In this document: piece by piece, positions 38,152 to 48,564 of the stretch
Numbering within the stretch: the first letter of the stretch is position 1
Layout: each line of letters starts with the position of its first letter
Position numbers and translations under genes: made by a program
Notes under the pieces: model-generated
Seen by the model: the letters and a program-made list of their open reading frames with translations, nothing else
Told to the model about the DNA's origin: nothing
The model's database searches: none
Source: Datnioides undecimradiatus
Taxonomy: Eukaryota > Chordata > Actinopteri > Lobotiformes > Datnioididae
Direction: 5' to 3'
Length of the DNA: 64,000 bases
NCBI GenBank assembly: GCA_008933995.1
Contig: WARS01000012.1
Span: 2,232,001 to 2,296,000, forward strand

Positions 38152-38520
38152 GCGCTTTCCTGTTTTAATATTACAGTGCTCCATGTTGTAATAAGTAATG
38201 ATTTTCTGAGTTGAGTGCAAAGTTGACTTGCCTGCATAGTGTCCTGACCTCAACCCCATCCAGCACTCTCTGGATGAACAGGAACTGTGACTGCGAGCCA
38301 AGCCTTATCACCCAACACCAATGCCCAACTTCATGAATGCTCTTGTTGCCTCTGCAGTCGGGTTCCAACATTTTATGGAGCACCATCCCAGAAAAGTAAA
38401 CGCTAGTAGAGAATATCCCCGAACGTACACAGTTCTCCCCTTCTCGGCTGCCGTAATAATGGCTATTAATACTTACTACTAGGTTTTTTTTCATAGAAAT
38501 CACATGGAAATATACCATAC
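38152..38520 (+). mobile_element. Relic of a Tc1/mariner-superfamily transposase region
   Basis: At about 38237-38400 one plus-strand frame reads CPDLNPIQHSLDEQEL, a stop, then LRAKPYHPT and onward to FMEHHPRK. The PDLNPIEH/LRAKP order is the C-terminal DDE block of Tc1/mariner-type transposases. Upstream text (CAGTGCTCCATGTTGTAA...CTTGCCTGCATAGTGTCCTG) fits the preceding part with frame breaks. Downstream, GGCTATTAATACTTAC fits the 3' non-coding end. At least one in-frame stop and missing sequence show it is dead. The ends are approximate. Confidence 0.65.
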
Positions 38521-41110
38521 GCTGCCAGCATAACGTTGTTGAATTAGAGACTGAGACAAAGTGAGCTTCAAATCTGCCCTTGTGCTACGTGAGCAACAAC
38601 CAAAAAAACTCCTGCTCTTCTGTCACCGCAGTTTTACATTATTACAGCCCAGCACAGTCTCAGATGCTGCTCGAACAAACGAGCGTGGCAGCATCATCAC
38701 AGCCATGGAAGCGCCAAACTCTACTGTAATCCAGCTTTATCTACTCGTGTTTTGTTTTCCTCTTTTCTCTCCTGTCAACTTCCTCTCATAATTACACGGG
38801 GGCTTAGTAGTGTTTCAGAAGAAGTCTTTGATCTGTCTCTTAAGAGCACAGTGATTATGCAGTAAAAAGAAACACAGGCTCGTAGTTTACTTTGGATTGT
38901 GTTGGTAAGGTCACTCAGCAGTGTGGGTTTACTGCTGGATTTTTATTTTTTTTCTTCCCGTCTTTTCTCTTTGCCGCAGCCTGTGCGCAAGCCCGGGTGC
39001 ACCCATGCTCTCAGGGTGTGATGTGAGGGTATATATAGCCGAATGATTGACTGAACAGGTCAGTGTTGAGGGATAACAGCAGTACAGTGCATTAGGCCGA
39101 CACCAAACGCAGCAAATCCTTTGTCAGTTAATGGTAGCTTAATGCCGTAAGACGGACTTGCACTGGAAATCACAGGATTTTAAGGGATTGTCTTTCTAGT
39201 AATTGTTGCTCAGTCATCGTGCACCACTGCGCTGTTGCCAAGCACCATATTAAAGATTTTGCTCAGAATCATTATGTAGTGTTGCCGTAATGACTAAATA
39301 ACACCAGGAACATATTTTTTTATCCAGAGTGCAGCGTGAAATGTTCGAATTATAAACTGAAGACAAGGCAACGTGTTTTATCACCGTCATTCTTCAGTCC
39401 TGGTTACAGGCACGTCTAGATCCAGGATGACTGAAATTTTAATGCTGTTGTCACGCCACAGCAAACTCTGCAGCAATCTGTCCTGTGTCGCTATGCTCTG
39501 TATCTCAAATATGGGGTGGAATTGTCTTTATTCGTCTTTCTTCTCTACCGTTCCTTACCTTTGTTATTTATTGTTGTGAGTTGTACGTTGTTCTATTCCC
39601 GCAGAAGTACATTGAAAGCAATGAAAACCAGTCAAATTCAAGTCAAATTCCTTGTGTGCAGTATCTGTTTCTGATTCTGGATGAAATTTTAATCAGATGA
39701 TTGTTGCCCGACGCTAACATGCCTCAGACTGAAACCAAATCTTCCTTAAATGATCAGCAAACCTTATTAATAAGGCCAAATTGTTGCCAAATTGTGGGTT
39801 TACAGAAATAACACACAGCTGTAGTAGTGGTCTTTCTGTTACTGTTATATTACTGTTTCATTTATGTTAGTGTCTGGTTTGAAGTCTAATACTGTGACGG
39901 GATGAATCTAGATTTGCTGCTAATCCGTAGCACTCAGAATATCCTTACGCTGAGGTTCTACCATATGCACAGCATTTATTCAAAAGCCACGGCAGCATTA
40001 CATATATTCTCACATTTGACACGCTGTTGTTGCGCAAAATAGAAATGTGTGGGGGGAAATACTGCACCAGACAGCACCGTCATAGACTTTTCTACGAGCT
40101 AATGGCCTCTCGTTGAGCTCTTTTTGAGTTCGTGTGTACACGCCATTAGTAATTTTTCCCTCCTCTGCTGCGTATGATGTTAGAAATCACAATCATGAAA
40201 CAACTCGGTCTACTGTGTGCCAGTCGGCTGCTGTTTTCGTGGAGAATTTCTGATCCTTGGACTGTAGCCTGCAGACATTGTAGGCTTTTTTTTATTTTTC
40301 ACTCACTTTGTCCCCACTGAATTGTACTTGTTTTCTTTGTTATTTCTGCACTTGCTGTAGTTAGTTGGCTCCGTGTACTACGCTTGCACCCGTATGGGTT
40401 CCTGGGTTCTTGATGAATTCACAGGAAGTCTGTAATTCATACGTCAGAAAACATACAGGCTAGATGGAGATCAGACCTCAGGAAGGGATGTATGCTGCAG
40501 AGGCTGCCCGCTCTAATCAGAATGCATCAGATCACTCTCTCCTTTCCTCTCCTGCTCATCTATCTCCACAACATTCATATCTCTTCTGTCTGTTACTCCT
40601 TTTTTGTTCTCTTCCTCTCATTTTTCTTCCCCTTTGTTGCTTTCTCTCTTTGTGTCTTCATGTGTCTCCCTCTCTCTTTGCCTTCTAGACATGCTGAGGT
40701 TTCAAAGCTGATGGGTAACTAGAGAACTCCCCTGCTGCTCTCAGATTCCTCCAAGTCATCCCTAGCAAAGAAAAAAGACACATACGCACAACCACACACT
40801 AGGATAGAAAGGAAGGCGAAAAGGCCCAGAATAAACAGGTGCAGGGAGGAAGGATGTTGAGTTTTCAGCGTGCTTGGATGGAGCAGAATTGAATGTGAGT
40901 AAAATAGACAGAGGTACTGATGAAGAGGGAAGCCATGGAGAGGAATCCATGAACAAGAATAGGCCCCGGCAGAGACCCGGAGGGGGAGAGAGACGGTGAA
41001 AGCTATCCTGTCTTGTCGATAAGATGCATCATTTTGTCAGCTCAACTGAATCTCCTGAAAGCCCCATGTGGTGGAGCGAGATGTTGTGTGAAGCCACTGT
41101 ACAATCCCAA

Positions 41111-41127
41111 AAAAAAAAAAAAAAAAT
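41111..41127. repeat. A17 homopolymer
   Basis: A run of about 17 A on the plus strand, 90 bases from the 3' end of the neighbouring minus-strand SINE. Confidence 0.9.
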
Positions 41128-41219
41128 TCAGTTCTCTTGTAGAGGTTTTCCTTGGTGAGTAGGACTCTCCACTGAATGTGGACATCAAGGTCCAGTTAGT
41201 CTTATAAGAAAATACATGT

Positions 41220-41382
41220 CGATCTTTTTAAAGATTTCTTTGGGGGCATAAAGACAGTGAGGAGGCAGACAGGAAACGGGTAAGAGAGGGGTGAGACGTG
41301 CGGTAAAGATCGCCAGCTGGAATCGACACAGCAATGTTTGTGATCGAGCAGCTGTAACCACTCGGTTACTAAGGCACTCCAG
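41220..41382 (-). mobile_element. tRNA-derived SINE
   Basis: Read on the minus strand, GCCTTAGTAACCGAGTGGTTAC resembles a Pol III A box region, and TGTCGATTCCAGC (about 41315-41329) is a good B box. A CTCTCTTACCCGTTTCCTGTC pyrimidine body follows, with a CTGTCTTTATGCCCC...AAATCTTTAAAAAG tail. This order (tRNA head, TTTCCTGTCTG.CTCTCCACTGTC body, A-rich tail) is that of a common teleost SINE family. Only moderately diverged. An open frame across it is fortuitous. Confidence 0.7.
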
Positions 41383-41429
41383 TCTGAGTACACATTTTAA
41401 AGCAGTTGTTTGCACGGCATATATAGTAA

Positions 41430-41560
41430 AGAATTAAAGGCCCAGTGTGCAGCGTTTTGTGTCAGTCTGCAGTGAGGTTGCAGATGGCAACTAACTGAAC
41501 AACCCTTCATGGAAAGCCCTGTGCTGTGTGAGGCTTGTTGATTCTTGCCTACTCTAGAAG
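41430..41560 (+). repeat. Fragment of a common teleost interspersed repeat
   Basis: AAAGGCCCAGTGTGCAGCGTTT, CAGTGAGGTTGCAGATGGC and AACTAACTGAACAACCCT follow the order of a fish family I recall as GGCCAGTGTGTAGGATTTAG...GTGAGGTTGCAAATTGCAAC. It directly follows the SINE, in the opposite orientation. Confidence 0.55.
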
Positions 41561-43733
41561 ATGCTCCGAAAAAGTTTCATCCCAAGTTTGCATTCATGCT
41601 AATTCCTCTGAATACTGCGAGAGCGCAGAGTCAATGTTTCCCTGTGGAGTTTTAGTCCCACTAATGTGTAAGACTGCTCCACTAATCAACAGGTGGGCAA
41701 ACAAGTGCTGGAGTGCATCAGCAAAGGCAGGGAAGATCTGCAAGCTTGTAAACATCAGTGTTAACCACATCAGATTAAAGATTTCAAGGAAACTGCAATA
41801 GGTTCTTTCTTAATGGCAGAAATTACATAGAGCCAATGTGCATGAAGCTTAACCTGGCCTCCACCTGCTTAGATCAGTAATTTAATAAAACCTTGAACTG
41901 CAGCGAATAAGTTCCGGAGCCCAACTTAATCCACATAAACGTATTTGACATTTTTGATAGGCGATATATTTCCACTTGTCTTTTAATCAAGCAAAAGTCC
42001 AAAGCGTTCAACTTAATTCCTAAATGTACACATTTGCTGTTGTTTTTTCAGTTTTTAAGCAATTGGAAACTGATTTTTTTTTTTTTTTTCCATTTTCAGC
42101 TCAGTTTGGGCTGTTGTTCGAGCACAAAACAAGCAATTTAAAGCAATTTGCCGTGGGCGCAGGGAAATTATGTTAACGCATTTTTGACTATTTTATAGAC
42201 TAAACTCTTAATTGGAAAAACAATAAGCAGATGCATTTTTAGTCAAAAGAACTGTCTGTTTCAAAAGCAATAAGGCAATAGTGATGCATGTAGGTACAAA
42301 GACTCCTTCCCTTTATAACAGAAAACATCTGTCCTCTGTTCTTCTGCCTCTGGGCCCGTTAGAGCCCCAGCAGACTGGGCCCCTGCTGCAAAGCAGTGGG
42401 GAACACATGCTTTACACACCCATACACCAGCGCCCACTGACAACAGCACCCAGGTGGGATCAAGTGTGAGTCCTCTTTTTCTGTATGCAGCAGAGGTACA
42501 GAGTCGCTCGCACACGTACCAGCTCCTCTTTAACGGCAGACGCACACCATTCACCTCAGCGTGCGTGGATTTGCTGTGGCGCTCCCAGGGTTAAAAAAAA
42601 ACAACAAAAAAAGATCTGACTCTTAATGAATAATCCTATTAGCACATGAAAGGTAACATCTGGCTTGTTCCAAAAGCAGTCATTCTTTTATAGGAGAGCA
42701 ATTTGTTTTCTGGATGAATGAGTACCCCTCCCAGCGAGCAGGGCCACGCGAGGCAAATGCCCACTTCACTCGTTTGGAAACCCTGCACTACCCCCCCCCC
42801 TTCAACCTTGCACTCTGGTTTTGTGAGGCAAGTGTCGTGCAAAAAAAAAAAAAAAAGTTCCCAAAAATACCCTCTATCAATCAACACCACTTCTCCCTGT
42901 TGGTTCCTATGTGCATAACATATCTGTTTGAAAAAGCCTTTGCTGCAGCTTTGATCTACCTTTGCATCTTCGTGTTTCTCTGCATTTGGACTGAACGTGC
43001 ACAGAGGTGTCACGCACACACTCCAGAACAGTCAGTCTTCCTCTTGCTTTTCTCCAGAGCATTACCGGGTGAGGTGCAGACTGATGTCGCTGATATCCTA
43101 AAAATAAAGATTAGCTTTGAAGCGGTGGGCCATCACGCCCATCACTCCTGGACCTCGGTGGCCGGCTCTTACGGAGGCGGCACGAAGGTTAAAGGAAGAC
43201 AGGCGGTTGATGGATGAAGGTGTCGTTTCTTTTATTTTGAGCGGCGTCCTACTTTCATCCCCGCCCTGCAATTTTGTATAATTGTATTTACATTGCATGA
43301 ATTAGGCTGTGACAGCAGGTATGTACTTTTCATGTCGCTCTTGAGTGTCGGCACATAATACCCTTTCATTGTAAAAAAAAAAACAAACCGAAAAATTCAA
43401 TATCCTCTCCCGCCATACTCTCTCTATTATTTCTCTCAGACAATCTCTTTTCCCCTCCCTCTATATCTCTTTCTCTCTCTCTCACTTTCTCTCTCTCTGT
43501 CTATCTTCATCTGCTTCCCTCAGTCCTCTTCTCAGCGTCTGCGTAAAGTGAAATAGAGCAGGGGGGGAGATTGTATCAGAGCGGGGATGTGAGATAGGGT
43601 TGAAGGGGAGACAGAGAGCGATGGCAGGAGGGTTTGTGGGGAAGAGTGGGAGTGACATGCGTTTTGTGCGGCAACTGAAGGACAGTGGAGATGTGAGGGT
43701 TCTAGGCAACCATTGCTCTCTTTCATTCCCACT

Positions 43734-43789
43734 AACACACACACACACATCTACACACACACACACACACACACACGTCTACACACACC
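43734..43789. repeat. Compound (CA)n microsatellite
   Basis: Three CA blocks separated by TCTA and GTCTA interruptions. Confidence 0.92.
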
Positions 43790-44581
43790 CATGCATTCAG
43801 TCTATTAATCTAGATTAGTCTTTAGTTTAGGTCCTTCATCAGATGCAGCCAACTGTCTGATGCCCAGCTCTAGTGATCTATTCCTCTCTGCTGCAAGCTC
43901 ACCTGCCTGCAAAACACTGCTGCCCCAATGCCCAGGACTACAGCTGCGTGCAACAATTCTGCAATTATTCTTTTGGTCTAGATACCGGTGTGTTTTATGT
44001 AACGCTCGCTCTGCTGCAAAACTGAGAGGAAATGCAGCATCATGCAAGCCCTTGTACGCAAGCACTGTTTTAGCTATGTATGCGAAGCCAGTCAGGTTAA
44101 ATCTGGATCAGAAACCTCTCGGAAAAACAGAAAAACTGACCTGCCAGATGTGATAAATGTCAGCTAGCAGTGGTAGGGAGTTTTTCCCCCACCTTTCTAT
44201 TAACCTGACACATGAACAGTTTTCACGTTTAAAGTTTTCCAAACTGAATCTTCTCTTAAACTCGTCACTAGCACATTCCTCAGCCGTCGCCTGAAATCTC
44301 CCTTCACCACTTCACCCCAGCAGAGGCAACTAAGCGTTAAATCAATGCGAGATTTACCTCCTTGCATCTGCCACACGTGTTTGATATTTGATCAGCTGCC
44401 TGAAAGGGAAAATCTTCGGTGAAACCATTCCCCGTGGCTTATCCCGGGTTCAGTCCCACAGAGCGAGCAGATCCCTCGGATTTCCCCCTTCAGAGGTTAT
44501 TTGAACTGACTTTCCCCCGTGCAGTTGCAGCCAGAGAGGTGAAATAGAGGAGAGGAGCAGGAGCAGAGAGTAGCGACTCAC

Positions 44582-44900
44582 CTCAGACTGTGAATTACTG
44601 ACGTAAAGGATGCGATAGCCTAGATCCTTGGTTGTGCCCATGCATGCCCGTTTCCTTGGTGGATTAGAGGCGAGCTGGAAGAGGAGGCTATGCCATGGCA
44701 GAAGTTAAGAAGCAGGCAGCGGCACGCAGGCAGGCAGAGCGGCGGCGGCGGCGGCAGTAGTTGGAGTAGTTGTTGCACATCGGCGTCCTCTGATCCAGTG
44801 GCGTGAGGTTCCTCTAAGCCCCAGTCAGAGTCACCACTCCCCCTCTCTTTTCCTTCTTTCCACTCGCTCTCCTCTGTTCCCCTCTCCTTTCTCCGCACGG
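44582..44900 (-). other. insyn2a: Candidate insyn2a 5' non-coding exon
   Basis: On the minus strand, CAGTCTGAG is followed by GTGAGT, a near-consensus donor at 44581-44576. Upstream is GC-rich sequence with a short CCG tract (44739-44754). It lies 10.4 kb 5' of the acceptor that precedes the insyn2a start codon. If spliced directly, an ATG at 44641 opens a 23-codon upstream reading frame that ends on a TGA overlapping the start region of the main frame. A second donor-like site (GAG then GTGAGT) is at 45316-45311. The left border of the exon follows from the donor; the right border is a guess. Confidence 0.35.
44739..44754. repeat. Short (GCG)n tract
   Basis: Five GCG units, read as CCG on the insyn2a sense strand, of the kind common in 5' UTRs. 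Confidence 0.9.
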
Positions 44901-45320
44901 CGTCAGCAGGGGCTCTCACTCACTCACACATGCACACACACACACACACTCTCTCACACACACACATGCAGTGGCTGAACTCCGGACGCCTCAGCGACAG
45001 AGCCCGTGCAGGCAGAATATCCCCATCGTGCCGCCGCAGTTCTCCTCTCTGGCTTTCTCCTCTTTTCTGCGTTTGCATCTGAGTGTGTGTGTGTGTGTGT
45101 GCGTGTGTGTAGATAGCGAGAGAGACAGACAGAGAGAGCGAGAGAGATTAAGAGAGGGGGAGGGAGCCTGAGAGAGAGAGAGCAGCGGGAGGAGGGAAGG
45201 TTGCGGTGGAGAAAGTACAGCTCTGCTTTTGGCTACATCTGGCAGGTTCATGCATCATCCCCTCAGCTCATCGTCGTCATCATCATCAGTCGAAACAGTT
45301 CTGTCAGCGAACTCACCTCC
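44900..45320 (-). promoter_or_regulatory. insyn2a: Candidate insyn2a promoter region (CA, GT and GA tracts)
   Basis: This block has more CpGs than its flanks plus an imperfect CA tract (44933-44966), a GT tract (45083-45110) and a long purine run rich in GAGAGA (45111-45199). A GTGAGT donor lies on the minus strand at 45316-45311. Its position upstream of insyn2a and its composition suggest a promoter or alternative first exon. I see no clear TATA box. Inference only. Confidence 0.3.
45083..45199. repeat. (GT)n followed by (GA)n-rich purine tract
   Basis: GT repeats at 45083-45110 run into nearly pure purine sequence to 45199. Confidence 0.93.
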
Positions 45321-46668
45321 ATGGAGACCACATGCACATCAAACTTGCTGCGTGCTCTTTTTCAAAAGATGAATTAAATCCCAACTTTGAATAGATCTGC
45401 TCCGTCTTTTCCTTACGGCTGTGCAAAGAGACGCTGACGCTGCCACGCACGGCAGTCTGTATGCACACCTGTGTCTTGGTTGTCCACAGAGTGATGCTCG
45501 TCATGTATCCTCAACCTTTAGAGTGTCCTACCAAGCCCGTTCACCTTCTGTCGTCTCAGTTTCCCCCACAGTCCTGTACAGCTCCTGTCTGCATGTGGGA
45601 AGAAGATTCCATCTGCTTGTCTCCCCGCTCAAGAGGTTGTTGGCCTGATCTCCTCATAGCTTTTTATCCATCTGTCACGGGCTAGTTAGAAGTTAACATG
45701 GTTTGTGCGGGAGAAGACAGGAGTTGGTTCATTTGGGAATAGGCATTTTCCTCTCAGACTTAATTTGAGTTGTGGTGCACCATTGTAGTGTTCAACGAAC
45801 AAAATGAGGAAGGAGGGAGGCAACACTCTTGACGGAACCTTGATCATGTGAAAGCGGAGCTGTAAACGCCTGCTTGGATGTTTTCGGCGCTGTAGCTCGC
45901 CCTCGCTCTCTCACAGGGAAACCCCGAGTTCTGCTCTCAGCCTCAGGTACCATGGTAATGAGCTGCAGCTCTCCAGACAGCAGCTGCTGTTAGTATGTGG
46001 GATTTCTCATATACCCTATGACCAGTGAGCCGGCGCATAAACAAAACCTGGTATGTTAAGTTGAAATGAAATCCAATCATCAAATTTAAACCCTTACAAA
46101 GAGACGAATAGAGAAGAAGAAAAGAAATGTCATCATTTAACAATGAATACGAAATGAATACGAAACCTTGTGACCATATATGGAAATCAGATTTAATTAA
46201 CTTTTGACCATCTTGCTTCAGATATCAACTTAAAAAGAACCACAGTGCATTAATCTTTGTTTAATAAAAGCAAGCTCTTGTAAAAGATCTTTGCTCATTC
46301 CGAGCCATCCCGTTCTTAATGACACTTATCATTTTTGCACCTTGTTGAAGACATTTTTCATATTATGCTGTCTCTAATTAGGTCTATTTCACTGTCAATA
46401 TGGAATTGTTATTAAGAAAAACCTCCTAGTGGATCATTCTGCTTTATTGGATAAATTTGTTTTGCTAATGATACAGTTTCTCATCATCATTAAACCCTGT
46501 TTGTTGTTCCAAGGGCTTTTCGTGACATCAGTTTTCTAATTTGGCATTTTTCAGCTGATATTAAAGATCGCGTCGGTTGACCTACGATGACTGAACCTTG
46601 AATATGAATATTAAGAAACAAAGGAAAATTGAAAACTGCCATCTTAAAAAAGAAAACAACGTCCGATT

Positions 46669-46690
46669 CTCTCTCTCTCTCTCTTTCTCT
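46669..46690. repeat. (CT)n microsatellite
   Basis: About eleven CT units with one interruption. Confidence 0.9.
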
Positions 46691-48526
46691 AAATACCACA
46701 GCATCAGTGTTTGTTTTCAACCAGATACCAAACCAACAAATATACATGGTTGAAGAAACACTTGACAGCTCTGTGACTTGACACAATTCAGTTGCAGCCA
46801 GCAGGACAGCTGCACCAGCTGCGGGAGAAAAACCCCTAAAAGTGTTTTTGAGAACGTGACTGAATTGCATTCGGTTCTCACTTTCACTTTAGACCCCCCC
46901 CCCCTCCCTTGTTTATCACTCCCTCACAGCTCTCTCAGTTGAGCCCTTTCATGACACTTGTGAATAACAGAAAGTTTTGTCAGTCTTTGTTCGTCCCCAC
47001 GCCTCATCTCGCTTTTCTCCAACGTGACATAAAATACCTCTGCTTCCCGACTGACTGCCTGCGCCTTCAAGGTGCTGAACGCCGCGCTCACGCTCACGAC
47101 ACAGTTTTATGAGGCTGGCTTCTTGTTTTGGAGTGACAGTAACATATCTGCTTCACAGCCTTGTTATTGCTCCGCGAGGCAACGACAAGCTGCAGCTTTC
47201 GCGCAGGAGAAAAGCCTGAATAATGCTTGTAAAGATTTAACCTTCTCTACCATCTCTGTGCTTGGCAAGTGTTTTAGTTTTGAACCCGGGGTTAATGGCG
47301 TTTGTTTAATCGCTGAAACCCCTTTGGGAGTTGAGGTCTACTGTATGTGGGGTTGCAACAGGCTTAACCGTTTTCTTTGATTGGAATCTGCTCAGCGTTC
47401 TGCTTGTGTAAGCAAACTGTTTCTCAGATGGATAAACCGGTGCCAGTGGACAAGTCATTGGAGTGACTCTCCTCTCCTATTGATTTCATTACGTCAAAGC
47501 CAGGCCCTCAAGGGACCCCTGTTTGATGTCCTTGGTCCTCTGCATGTGTGGTATGCAAGGTAATTTAGTTCAAGATAGAGCCACTTCTCAATGTTTGCTG
47601 ATGGTTTTGATTGCAATCTATCCCAGTTCGGTTCCCCACGAATATCCGGTCGCTATCAAAGATGAGTTAAAAAACGAATCTTACAAAAATATTGCGGTGT
47701 ATGAAGTAATGCAAAGAAAATAACAAACAAACCTGAAAAACTGGTGCCTCTTCTGTTGTTCGCAAGGCTTTTACATCGTTCTGCCGCTCACGGCTGCAGG
47801 CTTTCCTCCACCAGAAAGCCCGGAAAATAATGAGGTGGACACAAAAGGGGGGTGTACGTAAGCACAGCATCCCCAGTTCAAGTCTGGTTGCACACTTGTT
47901 TTGTGTTATCCCCCTCACTGTCACCATGGCAGCTAATATAAACACTGCACATCTGTACATGTGGATTGAAAGTGACAAATGCATGCACCGAACCAACAGA
48001 AACATGCCGTCTTCTTCCCTAGAATATGTTCCAGTAAAGCTATTTGTTTCGCATTGTATTTTATGTTTTCACGTACTTCTTGTGACGTCAGCACAGTTTC
48101 CACTGAACAGGAATGTTCTTCTCATTGACACCCCCCTCGCACTGCTTTTTCTCAGCTCCTGACTGCTGGCACGCCGCTGTCACAGTGCTAATTGGCGTTG
48201 TACCCAGTGGAAAGAATAGAAAACCCCCTGTTTGACTCCTCTTCCCCTGATTTTACTCAATAAATGTATAAAATGTATATAAATAAATGCAGATTTAATC
48301 ACCTGAGTGTCTGAAACTGTTTCTTCTGATTCGCAGTTTATATACATGTGCAGCTTTCATTTTTGTCGCCACTCCAGTCGTCTTAGATCCTGAGTGCGTT
48401 CATCCACGCAGTACATTAAAGTTAAGTGTCATATCTCGCATCTGTGTGGAACCAAATTACAAAATAGTCAAGAGAGCTGTCAGTTGATTGTAGCTTTGAT
48501 CTCTCTGCAGTCGTGAAGGGAAAGTT

Positions 48527-48564
48527 TTGTGTGTGCATGTGTGTACGTGCGCGCGCGCGTATGC
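48527..48564. repeat. Alternating purine-pyrimidine tract (GT)n(GC)n
   Basis: GTGTGTGCATGTGTGTACG followed by five GC units and GTATG. Alternating sequence including CG steps is prone to left-handed Z-DNA. Confidence 0.85.

Larger units (their letters stand above)
34134..44581 (-). other. insyn2a: Probable 5' intron of insyn2a within the dock1 intron
   Basis: The acceptor just 5' of the start codon shows that at least one non-coding exon lies upstream. If the candidate donor at 44581 is used, this 10.4 kb is the intervening intron. It contains a strong hairpin at 34786-34830, a Tc1-like relic at 38152-38520, a SINE at 41220-41382 and an old repeat at 41430-41560. Homopolymers lie near 41110, 42073 and 42841, and CA tracts at 43734-43789. 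A possible conserved stretch is at 37560-37830. Confidence 0.5.

Noticed and set aside
42714..43217. 167-codon plus-strand open frame
   Set aside because: It runs through C and A homopolymers (GC-skewed low complexity) and has no protein-like conservation that I recognise.
44620..44919. 99-codon minus-strand frame rich in Glu, Gly and Pro
   Set aside because: It arises from GA and CCG-rich sequence of the candidate 5' UTR; no family match.
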